Shown: one piece after another, positions 9,648 through 19,316 of the stretch | How the letters are laid out: each line of letters opens with the position of its first letter | Numbering within the stretch: the first letter of the stretch is position 1 | Assembly (NCBI RefSeq): GCF_004295585.1 | Contig: NZ_AP019400.1 | Location: 124,001 to 188,000 of the forward strand | From: Cohnella abietis | GTDB taxonomy: Bacteria; Bacillota; Bacilli; Paenibacillales; Paenibacillaceae | Length of the DNA: 64,000 bases | Reading direction: 5' to 3' | Made by a program: the position numbers and the translations under genes | Notes under the pieces: generated by a model | What the model was told of the DNA's origin: nothing | The model's database searches: none | The model's input: the letters and a program-made list of their open reading frames with translations, nothing else

Positions 9648-11443
9648 TTATCAATCCTCAGCGGTAGCAAGAGAGTCATCTCCGTGTCGGATGATTGTGA
9701 GCTTATCATTTTCATTCTAAAACGATTGTCATAGGTAAGAGCTAAGCGACGATAAAGGTTAAACAAGCCCGTGTGTTGGTGAAAATACGGGCTCTTCTCT
9801 TCGCCACCGGAGTGGAGCAATTCGGTCAGTTGCTTCATGGTTTCGGGACTAATGTGGGCCCCGTTGTTCCATACCTTCATTCTTATCCAATTCCCTCTCC
9901 GACGGGCATCGATACGAATTGCAAAGGCGCCGTTCTGCGGCGATCTAAGAATGCCATGCTTGATGGCATTTTCCACCAAGGGCTGCAATGTGAATTTAAG
10001 CGTCTGTACCGTTAAGATACTCTCCTCGATATTTAAGTTCATTCGAAAGGTCCGATTGATTTTATAATGCTGAACATTCAGGAAATCCCGGATATAGTCG
10101 ATCTCTTCCTTCAACGGAGCAAAACAGCTCTCGTGATCGATATTGCGGCGCAGCATGCGAGAGACACACTGAATAAGCTCTCCTAATGCTTCCCGATCTT
10201 TAGAAAGAGCAATAGCTTCGATAGCCTCCAACGCGTTAAATAGAAAATGAGGGTTCGTCTGAGCTTGCAGCTGCAGGAGCTCCTTTTCCTTCTCCCGTAC
10301 TGTAGCGTGCCACACCTCTTTCTCCAGCTTTTGCAGATTATCCAACATTCCGTTATAGGTTGTTATCAGAAAACCGACTTCATTATCTATGGGATAGATC
10401 ACTTTAGAGAAGATGCCTGAACCGAGCAAAACCATTCCCTTCTTAAGGGCGAATAAGGGCCTTAGTATGGCGTGCACAAGAAAGTACGAGCAGATTAGAA
10501 TGAGAATAAAGCTAGCAGTGCCGATAACGAGGGTTGTGATCCGGGTTGCTCCTACTCCTTTCCGGAATTTATCTAGCGGGGTCAGCCCAACCAGATCCCA
10601 ATTGTTGATCGCCAACGATTGCTTGGTCACTAGGAAGGATTGTCCGTTTTCGATTAGAGTCGATTGCTTGAAGCCTGGGTTAGTGAGATCAAAATGATTT
10701 TTGACGGAATCGATCAGAATGTCGGGCATATCCGGCTGCATGATAGTCTGCTTCGTGCCGCGTTCGACAAAGGCAATCAAGTTGGTCGCTTCGGACGTAA
10801 TGGGCTGTGTAATTTGTGTAAGCGCAGATTCGTTTAGCTCGACGACGATCCATGCGTTGACCGAAGGAGGGTTAAAACTGACGATCGGTTTAACATAGGA
10901 CACGACCCTCTTTCCGTTGTTCAAGGCATAAGATTGAGGATGGGGCGGGAAGAGCTCCGGGACACGGGTCTGAAAAACCTTCTCGTAAACCTGATCTTCA
11001 CGAAAAGTATAATCGTAGTAAATGCCATCCGTGATTGCCCTCGACAGATGATAGACTTTTCCTGTTGAATCCAAGTAAAGAAGGGTGGCAATCTCTTTTT
11101 TAGTATTTAATACATGAGCTAGCCGAGGTTGAACGTAGTTAATATAGGTGGAATGATTGGGATCGTCCTTTAATGGCGTATTCACGAATTTCTGGAATCG
11201 ATAATCGTTGATGATGATATTGAGGTTTTGTTCAAGCTCTTGCAAGTAAACGTTCGTCTTCTCGGCCTGATCCATAATGAGTTGCTCGGTTAGATGATTC
11301 AGATAGTCGGTGGTCGAACGCAGCATGAAATACTGGGCGGTGTAGCTAACTAGAATAAGCGGGACCAATGACAGCAGCGTTAAGATTAGAAACAGCCGTT
11401 TCTTAATGGATAACGAAGATAGAAATCGTCTAACGCTTATCAT
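9644..11443 (-). CDS. YesM-type sensor histidine kinase
   Basis: Membrane sensor kinase of the His_kinase (LytS/YesM) class. It has an N-terminal transmembrane helix (about 15-37), an extracellular sensor region of about 250 residues, a second helix (about 300-325), a HAMP-like linker, the phosphoacceptor motif QTNPHFLFNALEAI and a HATPase domain with PLVENAIKHGI. It diverges from the ABC binding-protein gene across a 200-base control region and converges on its likely regulator. This arrangement (kinase and regulator facing each other rather than co-transcribed) is unusual for YesMN pairs. It probably senses the imported solute or its binding protein. Confidence 0.9.
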   Translation of the reverse strand: MISVRRFLSSLSIKKRLFLILTLLSLVPLILVSYTAQYFMLRSTTDYLNHLTEQLIMDQAEKTNVYLQELEQNLNIIINDYRFQKFVNTPLKDDPNHSTYINYVQPRLAHVLNTKKEIATLLYLDSTGKVYHLSRAITDGIYYDYTFREDQVYEKVFQTRVPELFPPHPQSYALNNGKRVVSYVKPIVSFNPPSVNAWIVVELNESALTQITQPITSEATNLIAFVERGTKQTIMQPDMPDILIDSVKNHFDLTNPGFKQSTLIENGQSFLVTKQSLAINNWDLVGLTPLDKFRKGVGATRITTLVIGTASFILILICSYFLVHAILRPLFALKKGMVLLGSGIFSKVIYPIDNEVGFLITTYNGMLDNLQKLEKEVWHATVREKEKELLQLQAQTNPHFLFNALEAIEAIALSKDREALGELIQCVSRMLRRNIDHESCFAPLKEEIDYIRDFLNVQHYKINRTFRMNLNIEESILTVQTLKFTLQPLVENAIKHGILRSPQNGAFAIRIDARRRGNWIRMKVWNNGAHISPETMKQLTELLHSGGEEKSPYFHQHTGLFNLYRRLALTYDNRFRMKMISSQSSDTEMTLLLPLRIDN

Positions 11444-11643
11444 CTAGATCACTCTCCTGCTGTGCGTTCGGCTAAAAGTTTCATACATACGGTTAAAAGA
11501 TTCGTACATTGGCTTATAAATGAAAGGTGTTATTATGACTCATAGGGTGATTCTGATAGAGAAGTAGGTTTATCGTTGCACTAAATCATACTTATTCTAC
11601 AGGAATACTATTAATTTGGATAGAGACTCGGAGGAGAAGAGAA

Positions 11644-13146
11644 ATGAAGAAAATTTATTTACTTATGACGATGACGGTTATGGCGGTATTCCTGCTAGCG
11701 GGTTGCGGCAAATCTGAGTCCAATAACACTGCAAGCCTGTCCACGGAGAGCGAAGCTTCCAGCCCGACGGCTTCCGCTCAAAGCGAAGAAAAGCATGACC
11801 CCGTTTCCCTTCAGTTCTGGCATTATCAGGGAGGCTCTTACAAAGACACATTTGTTAAGATTGTTGAGGAGTTTGAGAAAGAATATCCTTGGATCACGAT
11901 AAAGTATAATTTCCTGCCGCCTGAACAGTATGGCACGGGGCTACAGGCAGCTATTGCCGCCAAGGAAACTCCGGATATGTTTATAAGCACACCGACTTTG
12001 CCGTTGAAGCTACTTGTCGATCAGGATGTTGTTCGGACCCTGGATGATTTCATTACCCCAGATAAAAGAGAACAATACGTTCCTGGCGTATGGACGGAAG
12101 GCTCAACAACGCTTAACGGCAAAACCTACAGCATTCCGACAACGGACATCCGCAACTACTCCGCCGTCGTATTTTATAATAAAAAGTTGCTTGGCAATGC
12201 CGGCATTACCGAAGTTCCTAATCAATTATCATGGGATCAGTTCATCGATATAAGCAAGAAGGTCATGGATAACAATCCGGGCGTGCTCGGAGCGGCTTTT
12301 CCCGGGAAGGCTTCGTGGGTGACCGGACGGGGAATTATTCAAATGGTGTCGGCAATTAGTCCGGAAGACACTGCGCCGACGTCCGATATTTTCTTCAATT
12401 ACCAGAAAGGCGAGATCGAGTTTGGAAAAGGGCTCGAGGAAACGATTCAATTCTTTAAGCGCCTATACGATGAGAAGGTCGTGGATACGAATAGCTTGCT
12501 GTACTTGCCTGGTGAGACTCGGGCGCTGTTCTGGGAAAATAAGCTAGGGTTTATTTTCGAGAATACGGAGAACGTACAAACCTTCCCTCATGAGAATAAC
12601 GATGCGTACGGAATCACTAACGTCCCGACGAAGAACGGTAAGTCAGGGTATATCGCGAATCAGGGAAAAACGGAGGTTGGCGTATATGTATCCAACAGCT
12701 CAAAGCATTTTGAAGAAATCAAGCTGTTCTTGCAATACTTTCAGGATCAATACTATCCGGCTCTGATCAAGAAGGGGATGAATACTTCTCCGATCCAACA
12801 AATAAACGAAACGGTGAAGTCAGACTTTGACCTCTTTAACCAAAGTATGTCGCTTCGAGATGGTGCGTATATCAAAGTTCCCATTCCGGCGAACAGAAAT
12901 ATCAATACGATCGATGTGGATACGGAGTTCGTCTCTAAAAGGCCGACAACGACATGGGACGATATCTTCAAAGCTTATCTGACGGGGCAAATCAAGGATC
13001 TGCCTGGGGAACTGGATAGCCTGAACAAACAGTACAACAAGGTTTTCAAAGACGTTATCGCTTCGGTCAACTCCAGTGGCAAAACCGTCAGTCAGTCGGA
13101 TTATGTGTATCCAGACTGGACGCCGCCGCAGCCTTACGACAAATAA
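11644..13146 (+). CDS. ABC transporter solute-binding lipoprotein, sugar-type family 1
   Basis: Extracellular solute-binding lipoprotein. The signal peptide ends in a lipobox (LLAGC, Cys about residue 20), followed by a Ser/Thr/Ala/Glu-rich linker and a family-1 binding fold (FWHYQGGSYKDTF, TPTLPLKLL, YSIPTTDIRNYSAVVFYN). The RBS CGGAGGAG is strong. It heads an operon with two permeases and a monooxygenase; a weak hairpin after it probably lowers permease expression relative to the binding protein. Family 1 usually binds oligosaccharides, but the monooxygenase gene makes another substrate possible. No ATPase gene is present, so a shared MsmX-like ATPase is likely. Confidence 0.9.
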   Translation: MKKIYLLMTMTVMAVFLLAGCGKSESNNTASLSTESEASSPTASAQSEEKHDPVSLQFWHYQGGSYKDTFVKIVEEFEKEYPWITIKYNFLPPEQYGTGLQAAIAAKETPDMFISTPTLPLKLLVDQDVVRTLDDFITPDKREQYVPGVWTEGSTTLNGKTYSIPTTDIRNYSAVVFYNKKLLGNAGITEVPNQLSWDQFIDISKKVMDNNPGVLGAAFPGKASWVTGRGIIQMVSAISPEDTAPTSDIFFNYQKGEIEFGKGLEETIQFFKRLYDEKVVDTNSLLYLPGETRALFWENKLGFIFENTENVQTFPHENNDAYGITNVPTKNGKSGYIANQGKTEVGVYVSNSSKHFEEIKLFLQYFQDQYYPALIKKGMNTSPIQQINETVKSDFDLFNQSMSLRDGAYIKVPIPANRNINTIDVDTEFVSKRPTTTWDDIFKAYLTGQIKDLPGELDSLNKQYNKVFKDVIASVNSSGKTVSQSDYVYPDWTPPQPYDK

Positions 13147-13168
13147 GGAAGATAAGACAGACTAATGG

Positions 13169-13190
13169 GGAGAGCTCCGCTCTCCTTTTT
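13169..13190 (+). terminator. Intra-operon hairpin (attenuating terminator)
   Basis: GGAGAGC, loop TCC, GCTCTCC, then TTTTT, lying between the binding-protein and permease genes. It probably gives excess binding protein. Confidence 0.7.
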
Positions 13191-13208
13191 GGTTAAGGAG
13201 TACAGGAC

Positions 13209-14144
13209 ATGACATTCAAATACCGGATCAGTAGGACGTCGTCACGCCAGCTTTGGGCTTATCTATTTATTTTCCCACAGGTTGTATTTTTTCTAGCTTT
13301 TACCGTATACCCCATCGTGATGAGCTACGTGTACACGCTGTACGATTGGAGTGGGATTGGACCGATTACACGATACGTGGGTCTAGGAAACTATCGGCAA
13401 TTATTTGAGGACCCGTTGTTCTGGAAATCGTATCGGAACAGCTTTATCTATATGGTCAGCAACGTGGCGCTCGTCATGCCGACTTCGTTTTTAATGGCTC
13501 TGCTGCTAAACAGCAAGCGAATTAAGGGGGTCGTCTTCTACCGAACCATCTACTTTATTCCCGTTATCTCCACGACGGCCATTGTCGGCATTATAATGCG
13601 GATGATTTTTGGCAATGACAAAGCTACCTTCAATAATATATTACTTGCGCTCGGTTTAATCGATCAGCCAATTCCATGGTTGCTTCAGTCCGGAACGGCT
13701 ATGGTTATCTTGATTCTCGTCGGCTCATGGTTGTTTTTCGGAATGTGCCTAGTCTATTGGCTGGCGGTACTGCAATCGCTGCCTGCGGAAATTTACGATG
13801 CCGCCAAAGTGGATGGCGCTGGTTTCTGGAACGGGCTTAGGTACATCACAATCCCTCTTCTAATTCCATCGGCGCTCGTCATTTTATTGTTAAATGTCCT
13901 CCACAGCTTTAACGCGTTCGATTTGGTCATGACTTTGACCGGCGGCGGACCTTTCTTCGCTACGCAGACGGTAGATTTATATATTTATAAAGCGGCTTTC
14001 TCGATGTTTGGGCTTCCTCGCATCGGATACGGGTCCGCGGCTGGGGTTTCTTTTGGTCTATCTGTGTCTGTCATTGCAGGGGTATTGGGCTTACTTATTC
14101 GAGCAGTTAGAAAGCTAAATTCGACACAAAAAGGGCTGCGGTAA
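13209..14144 (+). CDS. ABC sugar-type permease, MalF/UgpA class
   Basis: Inner-membrane permease with six hydrophobic segments and the EAA coupling loop (LPAEIYDAAKVDGAGFWNGL, about residues 193-212) that contacts the ATPase. At 311 residues it has typical length. The RBS is AAGGAG. The next permease starts one base after its stop, showing tight translational coupling. Together the two permeases form the channel fed by the upstream lipoprotein. Confidence 0.92.
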   Translation: MTFKYRISRTSSRQLWAYLFIFPQVVFFLAFTVYPIVMSYVYTLYDWSGIGPITRYVGLGNYRQLFEDPLFWKSYRNSFIYMVSNVALVMPTSFLMALLLNSKRIKGVVFYRTIYFIPVISTTAIVGIIMRMIFGNDKATFNNILLALGLIDQPIPWLLQSGTAMVILILVGSWLFFGMCLVYWLAVLQSLPAEIYDAAKVDGAGFWNGLRYITIPLLIPSALVILLLNVLHSFNAFDLVMTLTGGGPFFATQTVDLYIYKAAFSMFGLPRIGYGSAAGVSFGLSVSVIAGVLGLLIRAVRKLNSTQKGLR

Positions 14145-14145
14145 G

Positions 14146-14976
14146 ATGAAAACTAATCGGTGGTTACAATTCGTCGTTCACTTTTTGTTGCTAGGCATCG
14201 GAATCTTATGGATTTTCCCTTTTATCTGGACGCTCTTCTCATCCCTCAAAAGTGAAAACGAATTTTTTACTTCACGAGTTGCTCTGCTGCCAGAGAAGGC
14301 GCAATGGCACAATTACGCGAGGGCATGGAATGTAGGACAATTCTCAGATTACTTCGGCAATACGATCGTCTTGACCATATCTGTTGTGATCATCGTTATC
14401 GTCTTTTGCGCTTTGACGGGATACGCTTTAGGCAGAGTCGATTTTATTGGGCGAAAAGCTTTTATTGGTGTCATCGTCGCCACGATGTTCATCCCCAAAG
14501 GGTACACGATCATTCCCGTGTATTTATTAATCAAGTCGCTCGGATTGCTAAATTCAATGCCCGGCCTTATCTTGGTGGAATCCTCGGGCGCACATACGAT
14601 ATTCATTCTTTTGTTTACCACTTATTTCAGCAAAATTCCTAAGGAGCTGGAAGAGGCGGCGGAGATCGACGGCTGCGGCTTTGTCAGAAGCTTCGCGCAG
14701 ATTATGCTACCTCTATCCAAGCCTATTATTGCGACGGTGGCGATCGTTCAAGCCATTTATACATGGAACTCGTTCTTCACGCCGCTGATCTTTACGCTAG
14801 GAAAACCGAGCATTCGAACGTTGGCCGTAGGCATGTACAATTTCGCCGATAATTTGAGACCCGATTATACGGGAACCGCGGCGGGAGCCACGATCGCTCT
14901 TATTCCTATCCTAATTTTGTTCGTCTTATTTCAGCGTTACTTCATTGAAGGCGTGTCTGGATCAGTAAAAGGCTGA
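14146..14976 (+). CDS. ABC sugar-type permease, MalG/UgpE class
   Basis: Second permease of the importer, 276 residues and six membrane segments, with the EAA loop IPKELEEAAEIDGCGFVRSF. It starts one base after the preceding stop codon and relies on coupling. The monooxygenase gene follows after 50 bases. The lack of an ATPase gene in the operon is normal for family-1 importers that borrow a common ATPase. Confidence 0.92.
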   Translation: MKTNRWLQFVVHFLLLGIGILWIFPFIWTLFSSLKSENEFFTSRVALLPEKAQWHNYARAWNVGQFSDYFGNTIVLTISVVIIVIVFCALTGYALGRVDFIGRKAFIGVIVATMFIPKGYTIIPVYLLIKSLGLLNSMPGLILVESSGAHTIFILLFTTYFSKIPKELEEAAEIDGCGFVRSFAQIMLPLSKPIIATVAIVQAIYTWNSFFTPLIFTLGKPSIRTLAVGMYNFADNLRPDYTGTAAGATIALIPILILFVLFQRYFIEGVSGSVKG

Positions 14977-15026
14977 GGACGGCAAATGCGAATGCGGCAG
15001 CTATTTATTAGAAAGGATGAGAGAAA

Positions 15027-16382
15027 TTGCAGCAGAGACAAATGAATTTAGGAGCTTTCTTTTTAATCCCCGGGCATCATCTGGGTGGGTGGAGGCATCC
15101 GGAGGCGTCAGCGGAAAAAGTTCTGAGCTTCGATTTTATGAAGGAGCTTGCTCAGACCGCGGAACGAGGGAAGTTCGACATGATATTCATCGGTGATGAA
15201 TTGAAGGGAGCAGGCAACAGTGAGATCGGGCGGCATCTTGCCCGGTACACTTCGTTCGAACCAACTACTTTGCTATCTGCTCTAAGCACGGTGACGGAAA
15301 AAATCGGTCTTGCAGCTACTCTGTCTACGACGTTTAATGAACCATTTCATGTTGCCCGCAAGCTAGCGTCGATCGATCATCTGAGTGGAGGGCGCGTCGG
15401 ATGGAACGTGGTAACATCGAGCATGTCGGCGGAGGCGCATAACTTTGGTCAGGGTAATCTAATGCTTCATGAAGAACGTTACCTTAGAGCGGCGGAATTC
15501 ATGGAGGTGGTCAAGGGATTATGGGATACCTACGAAGATGATGCGCTTGTTATAGACAAAAAAACGGGAATTTTCTCGGATGCCGATAAAATCCAACCCT
15601 TGGATTACCAAGGAAAATGGTTCTCTGTCAAGGGTCCGCTTAATATCGCTCGTCCTCCGCAAGGTTATCCCGTTATGATACAGGCCGGGACCTCTGAGGC
15701 TGGAAGGGAATTGGCCGCCCGGTCGGCGGAGGCTGTATTCGCGGCCTGCCATACGTTCGAGGAGGCGAGAGAGTACTACTCGGACATGAAGGGACGCCTA
15801 GCGAAATATGGCCGTTCACCGGAAGAATTCAAGATTATGCCCGGGGTTTACCCAATTGTGGGTAGGACGGAAGAGGAAGCGAACGAAAAAGAGGCGCTAA
15901 TGAACGAATTAGTGCTGCCAAAGCTCGGCGTAGCCTTTCTTTCCGGGCTGACAGGAATTGATCTATCCGGATACTCGATAGATGATCCGTTTCCTGGAAT
16001 ATTCCCGGACAGTTCCAACAACAATGGTATCAAAAGTCGGATCGAGGTAATGAAGGGAATCTCAGGTAGAGAGAATCTGACCATTCGACAGTTCTATGAG
16101 AAGATAGCAGGAGCGAGAGGGCATTGGAGTATTAAGGGTTCGCCCAGCCAAATTGCGGATCAATTGGAATATTGGTTCAGAGAAGGAGCTGCGGATGGAT
16201 TTAATGTGATGCCGCCATACTTGCCGGGGGGTTTGAATGATTTTGTAGATTTAGTTATTCCTGAACTGCAGCAAAGGGGTTTATTCCGGACGGAGTACAC
16301 TGGTAGAACACTACGTGAACATCTTGGTTTGTCTAGACCAGAAAATCAGAGAGTCCAAGCAGTTTCTAGGGTGACCGAATAG
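15027..16382 (+). CDS. NtaA/SnaA/DmoA-type FMN-dependent monooxygenase
   Basis: Class II flavin monooxygenase with a luciferase-like TIM barrel. GGRVGWNVVTSSMSAEAHNFGQ-type sequence near residue 125 (key residues GWNVVTS) and GRELAARSAEAVF identify the NtaA/SnaA/DszA/DmoA subfamily. These use FMNH2 from a separate reductase to oxidise substrates such as nitrilotriacetate, dimethyl sulfide or other organosulfur compounds. The start is TTG with AAAGGATGAG upstream; the first ATG (15042) would be too far from it. Being last in an import operon suggests it acts on the imported compound. No flavin reductase is nearby. cysJI 8 kb away makes an organosulfur source thinkable but unproven. Confidence 0.88.
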   Translation: MQQRQMNLGAFFLIPGHHLGGWRHPEASAEKVLSFDFMKELAQTAERGKFDMIFIGDELKGAGNSEIGRHLARYTSFEPTTLLSALSTVTEKIGLAATLSTTFNEPFHVARKLASIDHLSGGRVGWNVVTSSMSAEAHNFGQGNLMLHEERYLRAAEFMEVVKGLWDTYEDDALVIDKKTGIFSDADKIQPLDYQGKWFSVKGPLNIARPPQGYPVMIQAGTSEAGRELAARSAEAVFAACHTFEEAREYYSDMKGRLAKYGRSPEEFKIMPGVYPIVGRTEEEANEKEALMNELVLPKLGVAFLSGLTGIDLSGYSIDDPFPGIFPDSSNNNGIKSRIEVMKGISGRENLTIRQFYEKIAGARGHWSIKGSPSQIADQLEYWFREGAADGFNVMPPYLPGGLNDFVDLVIPELQQRGLFRTEYTGRTLREHLGLSRPENQRVQAVSRVTE

Positions 16383-16484
16383 CTTAATTTCAAGTCACAA
16401 ATTCGGTAACGTAACGCTGCATTCCGAGCCGATTACAACTGGGGTGAAACAAGTAGTCGAACATGAGAGCTAAATAAACAAATC

Positions 16485-16520
16485 AATAACCCGGGAGCTG
16501 GTGTGTTCTCGGGTTATTTA
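16485..16520. terminator. Hairpin between converging genes
   Basis: AATAACCCG (16485-16493) pairs with CGGGTTATT (16510-16518). The T tract is short, so efficiency is uncertain. It overlaps the end of the Btr-like gene. Confidence 0.45.
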
Positions 16521-18133
16521 TGCTCTCCTAGAAGCATTTGAGTGAGCAGCTCCAACTGTCCTTCAATGGAAAGGGGGTCAAAATAAGAGAACCTTTCAAA
16601 GTCTAAGACATATACCCGGCCTTGCTTCACGGCGGGGAGATTGATCCAAATGGGATTTTCAGCTATATATTTTGTGCCTTCTTCTTCATCGATAATGAAA
16701 AGGAAATCAGCGTTTTCTGTATAAGTAGGAAGCTTCTCTAGTGGTATATCCTGAAGGATCTGTATGCCGCTATCCATTAATTGCTCCTGAATCGACTCGG
16801 GAATGCGGAATTGCAATCCGTGGTAGATGGGCCATCCGCTTCTGCCATAATTGTCTCCGAATATCGAGAAGCGACTACCTTCCCGCTCAAACCGCACGAT
16901 AGCGGCCATAGGTTGAAGGCTGACGATACTGCTCAACCGTCTTCTTGCCTCTAGCGCGAGCTGCTCGAAACGTGATTGCAGCTCATTAGCAGCATGCGGC
17001 TTATTAACCAACTCCCCAATTAACCGAGTATCCTCATATATATTACGACGGCTATCGTAAGGGATCATTACTGTCGGAGCGATTTTGGATAATGAAGCAT
17101 AGTCGTCAAGATTGCTATCATTCATGATGATGAGATCGGGCATTAGCTTTGAGATAGCCTCCAAAGACAGCGTGCTGCCAATGTCCTCGATCTTTTCCTC
17201 TTGTTCTCGCAGAAAATAACTTCCACCCCACCAAGTTAAATTTGCAGCGATCGGCAGCATGCCAATGGATATTAGGACATTTGCATAATAGAACGCAACA
17301 ATTCGAATTTCCCTTCGGGTGTTGCTCACATATTGCTTGGGAGATTGACCGACAATTTGCTTGAATCGCCGACTGAAATAATAGACATCTTTGAAGCCTG
17401 TATAGTGTGCAACTTGCTGAAGGCTATCGTTGGATATAAGAAGAAGTCTCTTGGCGTGATTAATTTTTAGCTCGGTTATGTAGTCAAGTGGGCTTTGTCC
17501 AGTTAATTGCTTGAACAAGTAAGTATATTGTCGTACACCAATGTTAGCTTGCCGCGCCAGAAGATTAACGCTCGTTTGGGCTCCCCCTTCTTGATGCAGG
17601 AGATCGATGGATCGTCTGACAGCTTCCTTAGATTGAATTTGAAGATCTTGAGTGTCGTTCTGACGGTACAGCTCATACAAAATTTCTTGTAGACGAATCT
17701 GTTGTTTGAATCGCGTGAGCTCATCAGTTGCGTTCTGATGGCGATGTAATTCTCTGAGCATAGCTTTAAGTTGGCCGAAGGGCTGTGTGCTCAGCTCGCT
17801 ATACAGGGGAAGGCCTTGCTCAGTATTTCCTAGAGGTACGGCATCGCTTTCAACCGGTATCACCTGAAAAGCGAGTCGATACATGCGCAGCTTATTTCCG
17901 CTCTCTGCCGCGGTTACTAGTATGGTATGTGGTGGGATCATGAAGCAGCTGCCTAAGAGCAGTCTGCGCCGCTGGCCGTCAACGATAGCGCTACCGTTGC
18001 CTTGGGTTACTGCAATGAGAGTATAGGTATGGGTATGTAGCATATCCGGTTTGTCGTCAGAGCTTAGATGAATGTCAGCAATCTCAGACAAGAGAAACAG
18101 ACAGTAGGGGGAAGTTAACGACAAACGGCTCAT
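16514..18133 (-). CDS. Btr-like AraC regulator fused to a siderophore-binding domain
   Basis: Three parts: an AraC cupin-like sensor (about 15-110), an AraC DNA-binding domain (about 170-265, ending FKQIVGQSPKQYV) and a C-terminal class III periplasmic-binding domain (about 275-535). B. subtilis Btr (YbbB) has this layout and length and activates a siderophore uptake operon when it binds the iron-siderophore. The C-terminal domain shares long stretches with the neighbouring FeuA-like protein, including NLTWWGGS and PDLIIMND. A Fur box lies just upstream. It probably activates the feuA-like gene. Confidence 0.88.
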   Translation of the reverse strand: MSRLSLTSPYCLFLLSEIADIHLSSDDKPDMLHTHTYTLIAVTQGNGSAIVDGQRRRLLLGSCFMIPPHTILVTAAESGNKLRMYRLAFQVIPVESDAVPLGNTEQGLPLYSELSTQPFGQLKAMLRELHRHQNATDELTRFKQQIRLQEILYELYRQNDTQDLQIQSKEAVRRSIDLLHQEGGAQTSVNLLARQANIGVRQYTYLFKQLTGQSPLDYITELKINHAKRLLLISNDSLQQVAHYTGFKDVYYFSRRFKQIVGQSPKQYVSNTRREIRIVAFYYANVLISIGMLPIAANLTWWGGSYFLREQEEKIEDIGSTLSLEAISKLMPDLIIMNDSNLDDYASLSKIAPTVMIPYDSRRNIYEDTRLIGELVNKPHAANELQSRFEQLALEARRRLSSIVSLQPMAAIVRFEREGSRFSIFGDNYGRSGWPIYHGLQFRIPESIQEQLMDSGIQILQDIPLEKLPTYTENADFLFIIDEEEGTKYIAENPIWINLPAVKQGRVYVLDFERFSYFDPLSIEGQLELLTQMLLGEHK

Positions 18134-18160
18134 GGGTACACAGATCCCTTCGGGAATGGA

Positions 18161-18175
18161 TGAGAATCATTATCG
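18161..18175. promoter_or_regulatory. Fur box upstream of the Btr-like regulator
   Basis: TGAGAATCATTATCG matches the 7-1-7 Fur consensus (TGATAATNATTATCA) at all but two positions. It is 28 bases upstream of the regulator start. Confidence 0.75.
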
Positions 18176-18218
18176 GTTGGTGGAATGGCTCTATTTTACA
18201 TAATTCCTCTCCAATCAG

Positions 18219-18252
18219 CAACAAAACCGCCTGAAATGGGCGGCTTTGTTTG
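18219..18252 (-). terminator. Terminator of the FeuA-like gene
   Basis: Minus-strand hairpin with CCGCC/GGCGG arms extended by AAAGC and TTTTG, followed by TTTTGTTG. It separates the FeuA-like gene from the regulator. Confidence 0.75.
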
Positions 18253-18266
18253 TAATAGTGTTTATT

Positions 18267-19295
18267 TTATTTGATGTTCAGGAACATATCCACAATATGA
18301 TCCAATTGTCCGGAAACTGATATAGGGTCGAAGTAAAAATATTGCTTGCCGTCTAGCTCAATAGCATGATTGGCTTTGACTGCAGGGATACTTTTCCAAA
18401 TGGAGTTGTTCTTTATGGCATCAAGCCCAAGACCTTCGTTGGATACTAGAATGTAATCGGCGTCCGCTACAAAGTCGGGCAGTTGCTCTAAGGACAACTC
18501 TTGCAAGATTTGTTTGCCACTGTCGATAACAGCTTCCTTGACTTTATCTGGGTATTGTAGCTGTAGACCTTTATAGATAGACCAACCGCCCCGTCCGTAA
18601 TTATCCCCGAATACGCTGAACTGCCCACCGTTAGCGTCAATACGAATGATAGCCACTTTGGCCTTCGGGTTAATGATACCATCCAGTTTAGCTCGGGCAG
18701 CAGCTGCATGCTCCTCGAAATCAGCAGCCAGCTTCTTCGCAGCTTCTGGCTTGCCTAGCAGTTCAGCGATGAGCTCGGCATCACCATACGCGCTTCGATT
18801 GCCATCATAAGGAATGAGGACGGAGGGAGCGATTTTGGCAAATTGCTCGTAGTCTTCTGCGTTATTGTCATTCATGATGATGAGGTCCGGATCCAACTGT
18901 GCCACAGCTTCTAGAGAAGGAGGACCCCCGACATCAATGATTGAGGCTTCCGCTTCGCTTAAGTATGGACTTCCGCCCCACCAAGTAAGATTAGCACCAA
19001 CCGGTTTTTCTCCCAAAGCTAGTAGCAGATGATGATAGTACAGCGCAACAATTCGCTTGGGGTGTGTAGGGATTTCAACATCTCCCTTGAGTGTGCTCAC
19101 AGTACGTGTGGTGGGTTCCGGTACCTGTGCTTCAGAAGATGGAGAAGAGGGTACTGTAGCCGAGGGCTCGATTGTGCTTGGCGCGGAAGCAGTGCCTCCG
19201 CTATTGGAGCTGTTGTCATTCCCACAAGCGCTAAGAATGGCAAGCATGAACAGAGCTATGACGGTGATGCTAGATAACTTTCTAATTGCAGGCAT
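18267..19295 (-). CDS. FeuA-like iron-siderophore-binding lipoprotein
   Basis: Class III solute-binding lipoprotein. The signal peptide ends in a lipobox (ILSAC, Cys about 24), then a Ser/Pro/Thr linker and a two-lobe fold with PKRIVALYYHHLLLALGEKP, NLTWWGGSPYL and PDLIIMNDNN. At 342 residues it is typical. It has its own Fur box and terminator, so it is a single-gene unit; no permease or ATPase gene adjoins it, unlike feuABC. It probably hands a catechol-type siderophore to a permease encoded elsewhere. The exact ligand is unknown. Confidence 0.9.
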   Translation of the reverse strand: MPAIRKLSSITVIALFMLAILSACGNDNSSNSGGTASAPSTIEPSATVPSSPSSEAQVPEPTTRTVSTLKGDVEIPTHPKRIVALYYHHLLLALGEKPVGANLTWWGGSPYLSEAEASIIDVGGPPSLEAVAQLDPDLIIMNDNNAEDYEQFAKIAPSVLIPYDGNRSAYGDAELIAELLGKPEAAKKLAADFEEHAAAARAKLDGIINPKAKVAIIRIDANGGQFSVFGDNYGRGGWSIYKGLQLQYPDKVKEAVIDSGKQILQELSLEQLPDFVADADYILVSNEGLGLDAIKNNSIWKSIPAVKANHAIELDGKQYFYFDPISVSGQLDHIVDMFLNIK

Positions 19296-19316
19296 GGTTC
19301 AAACTCCCTTATATAG

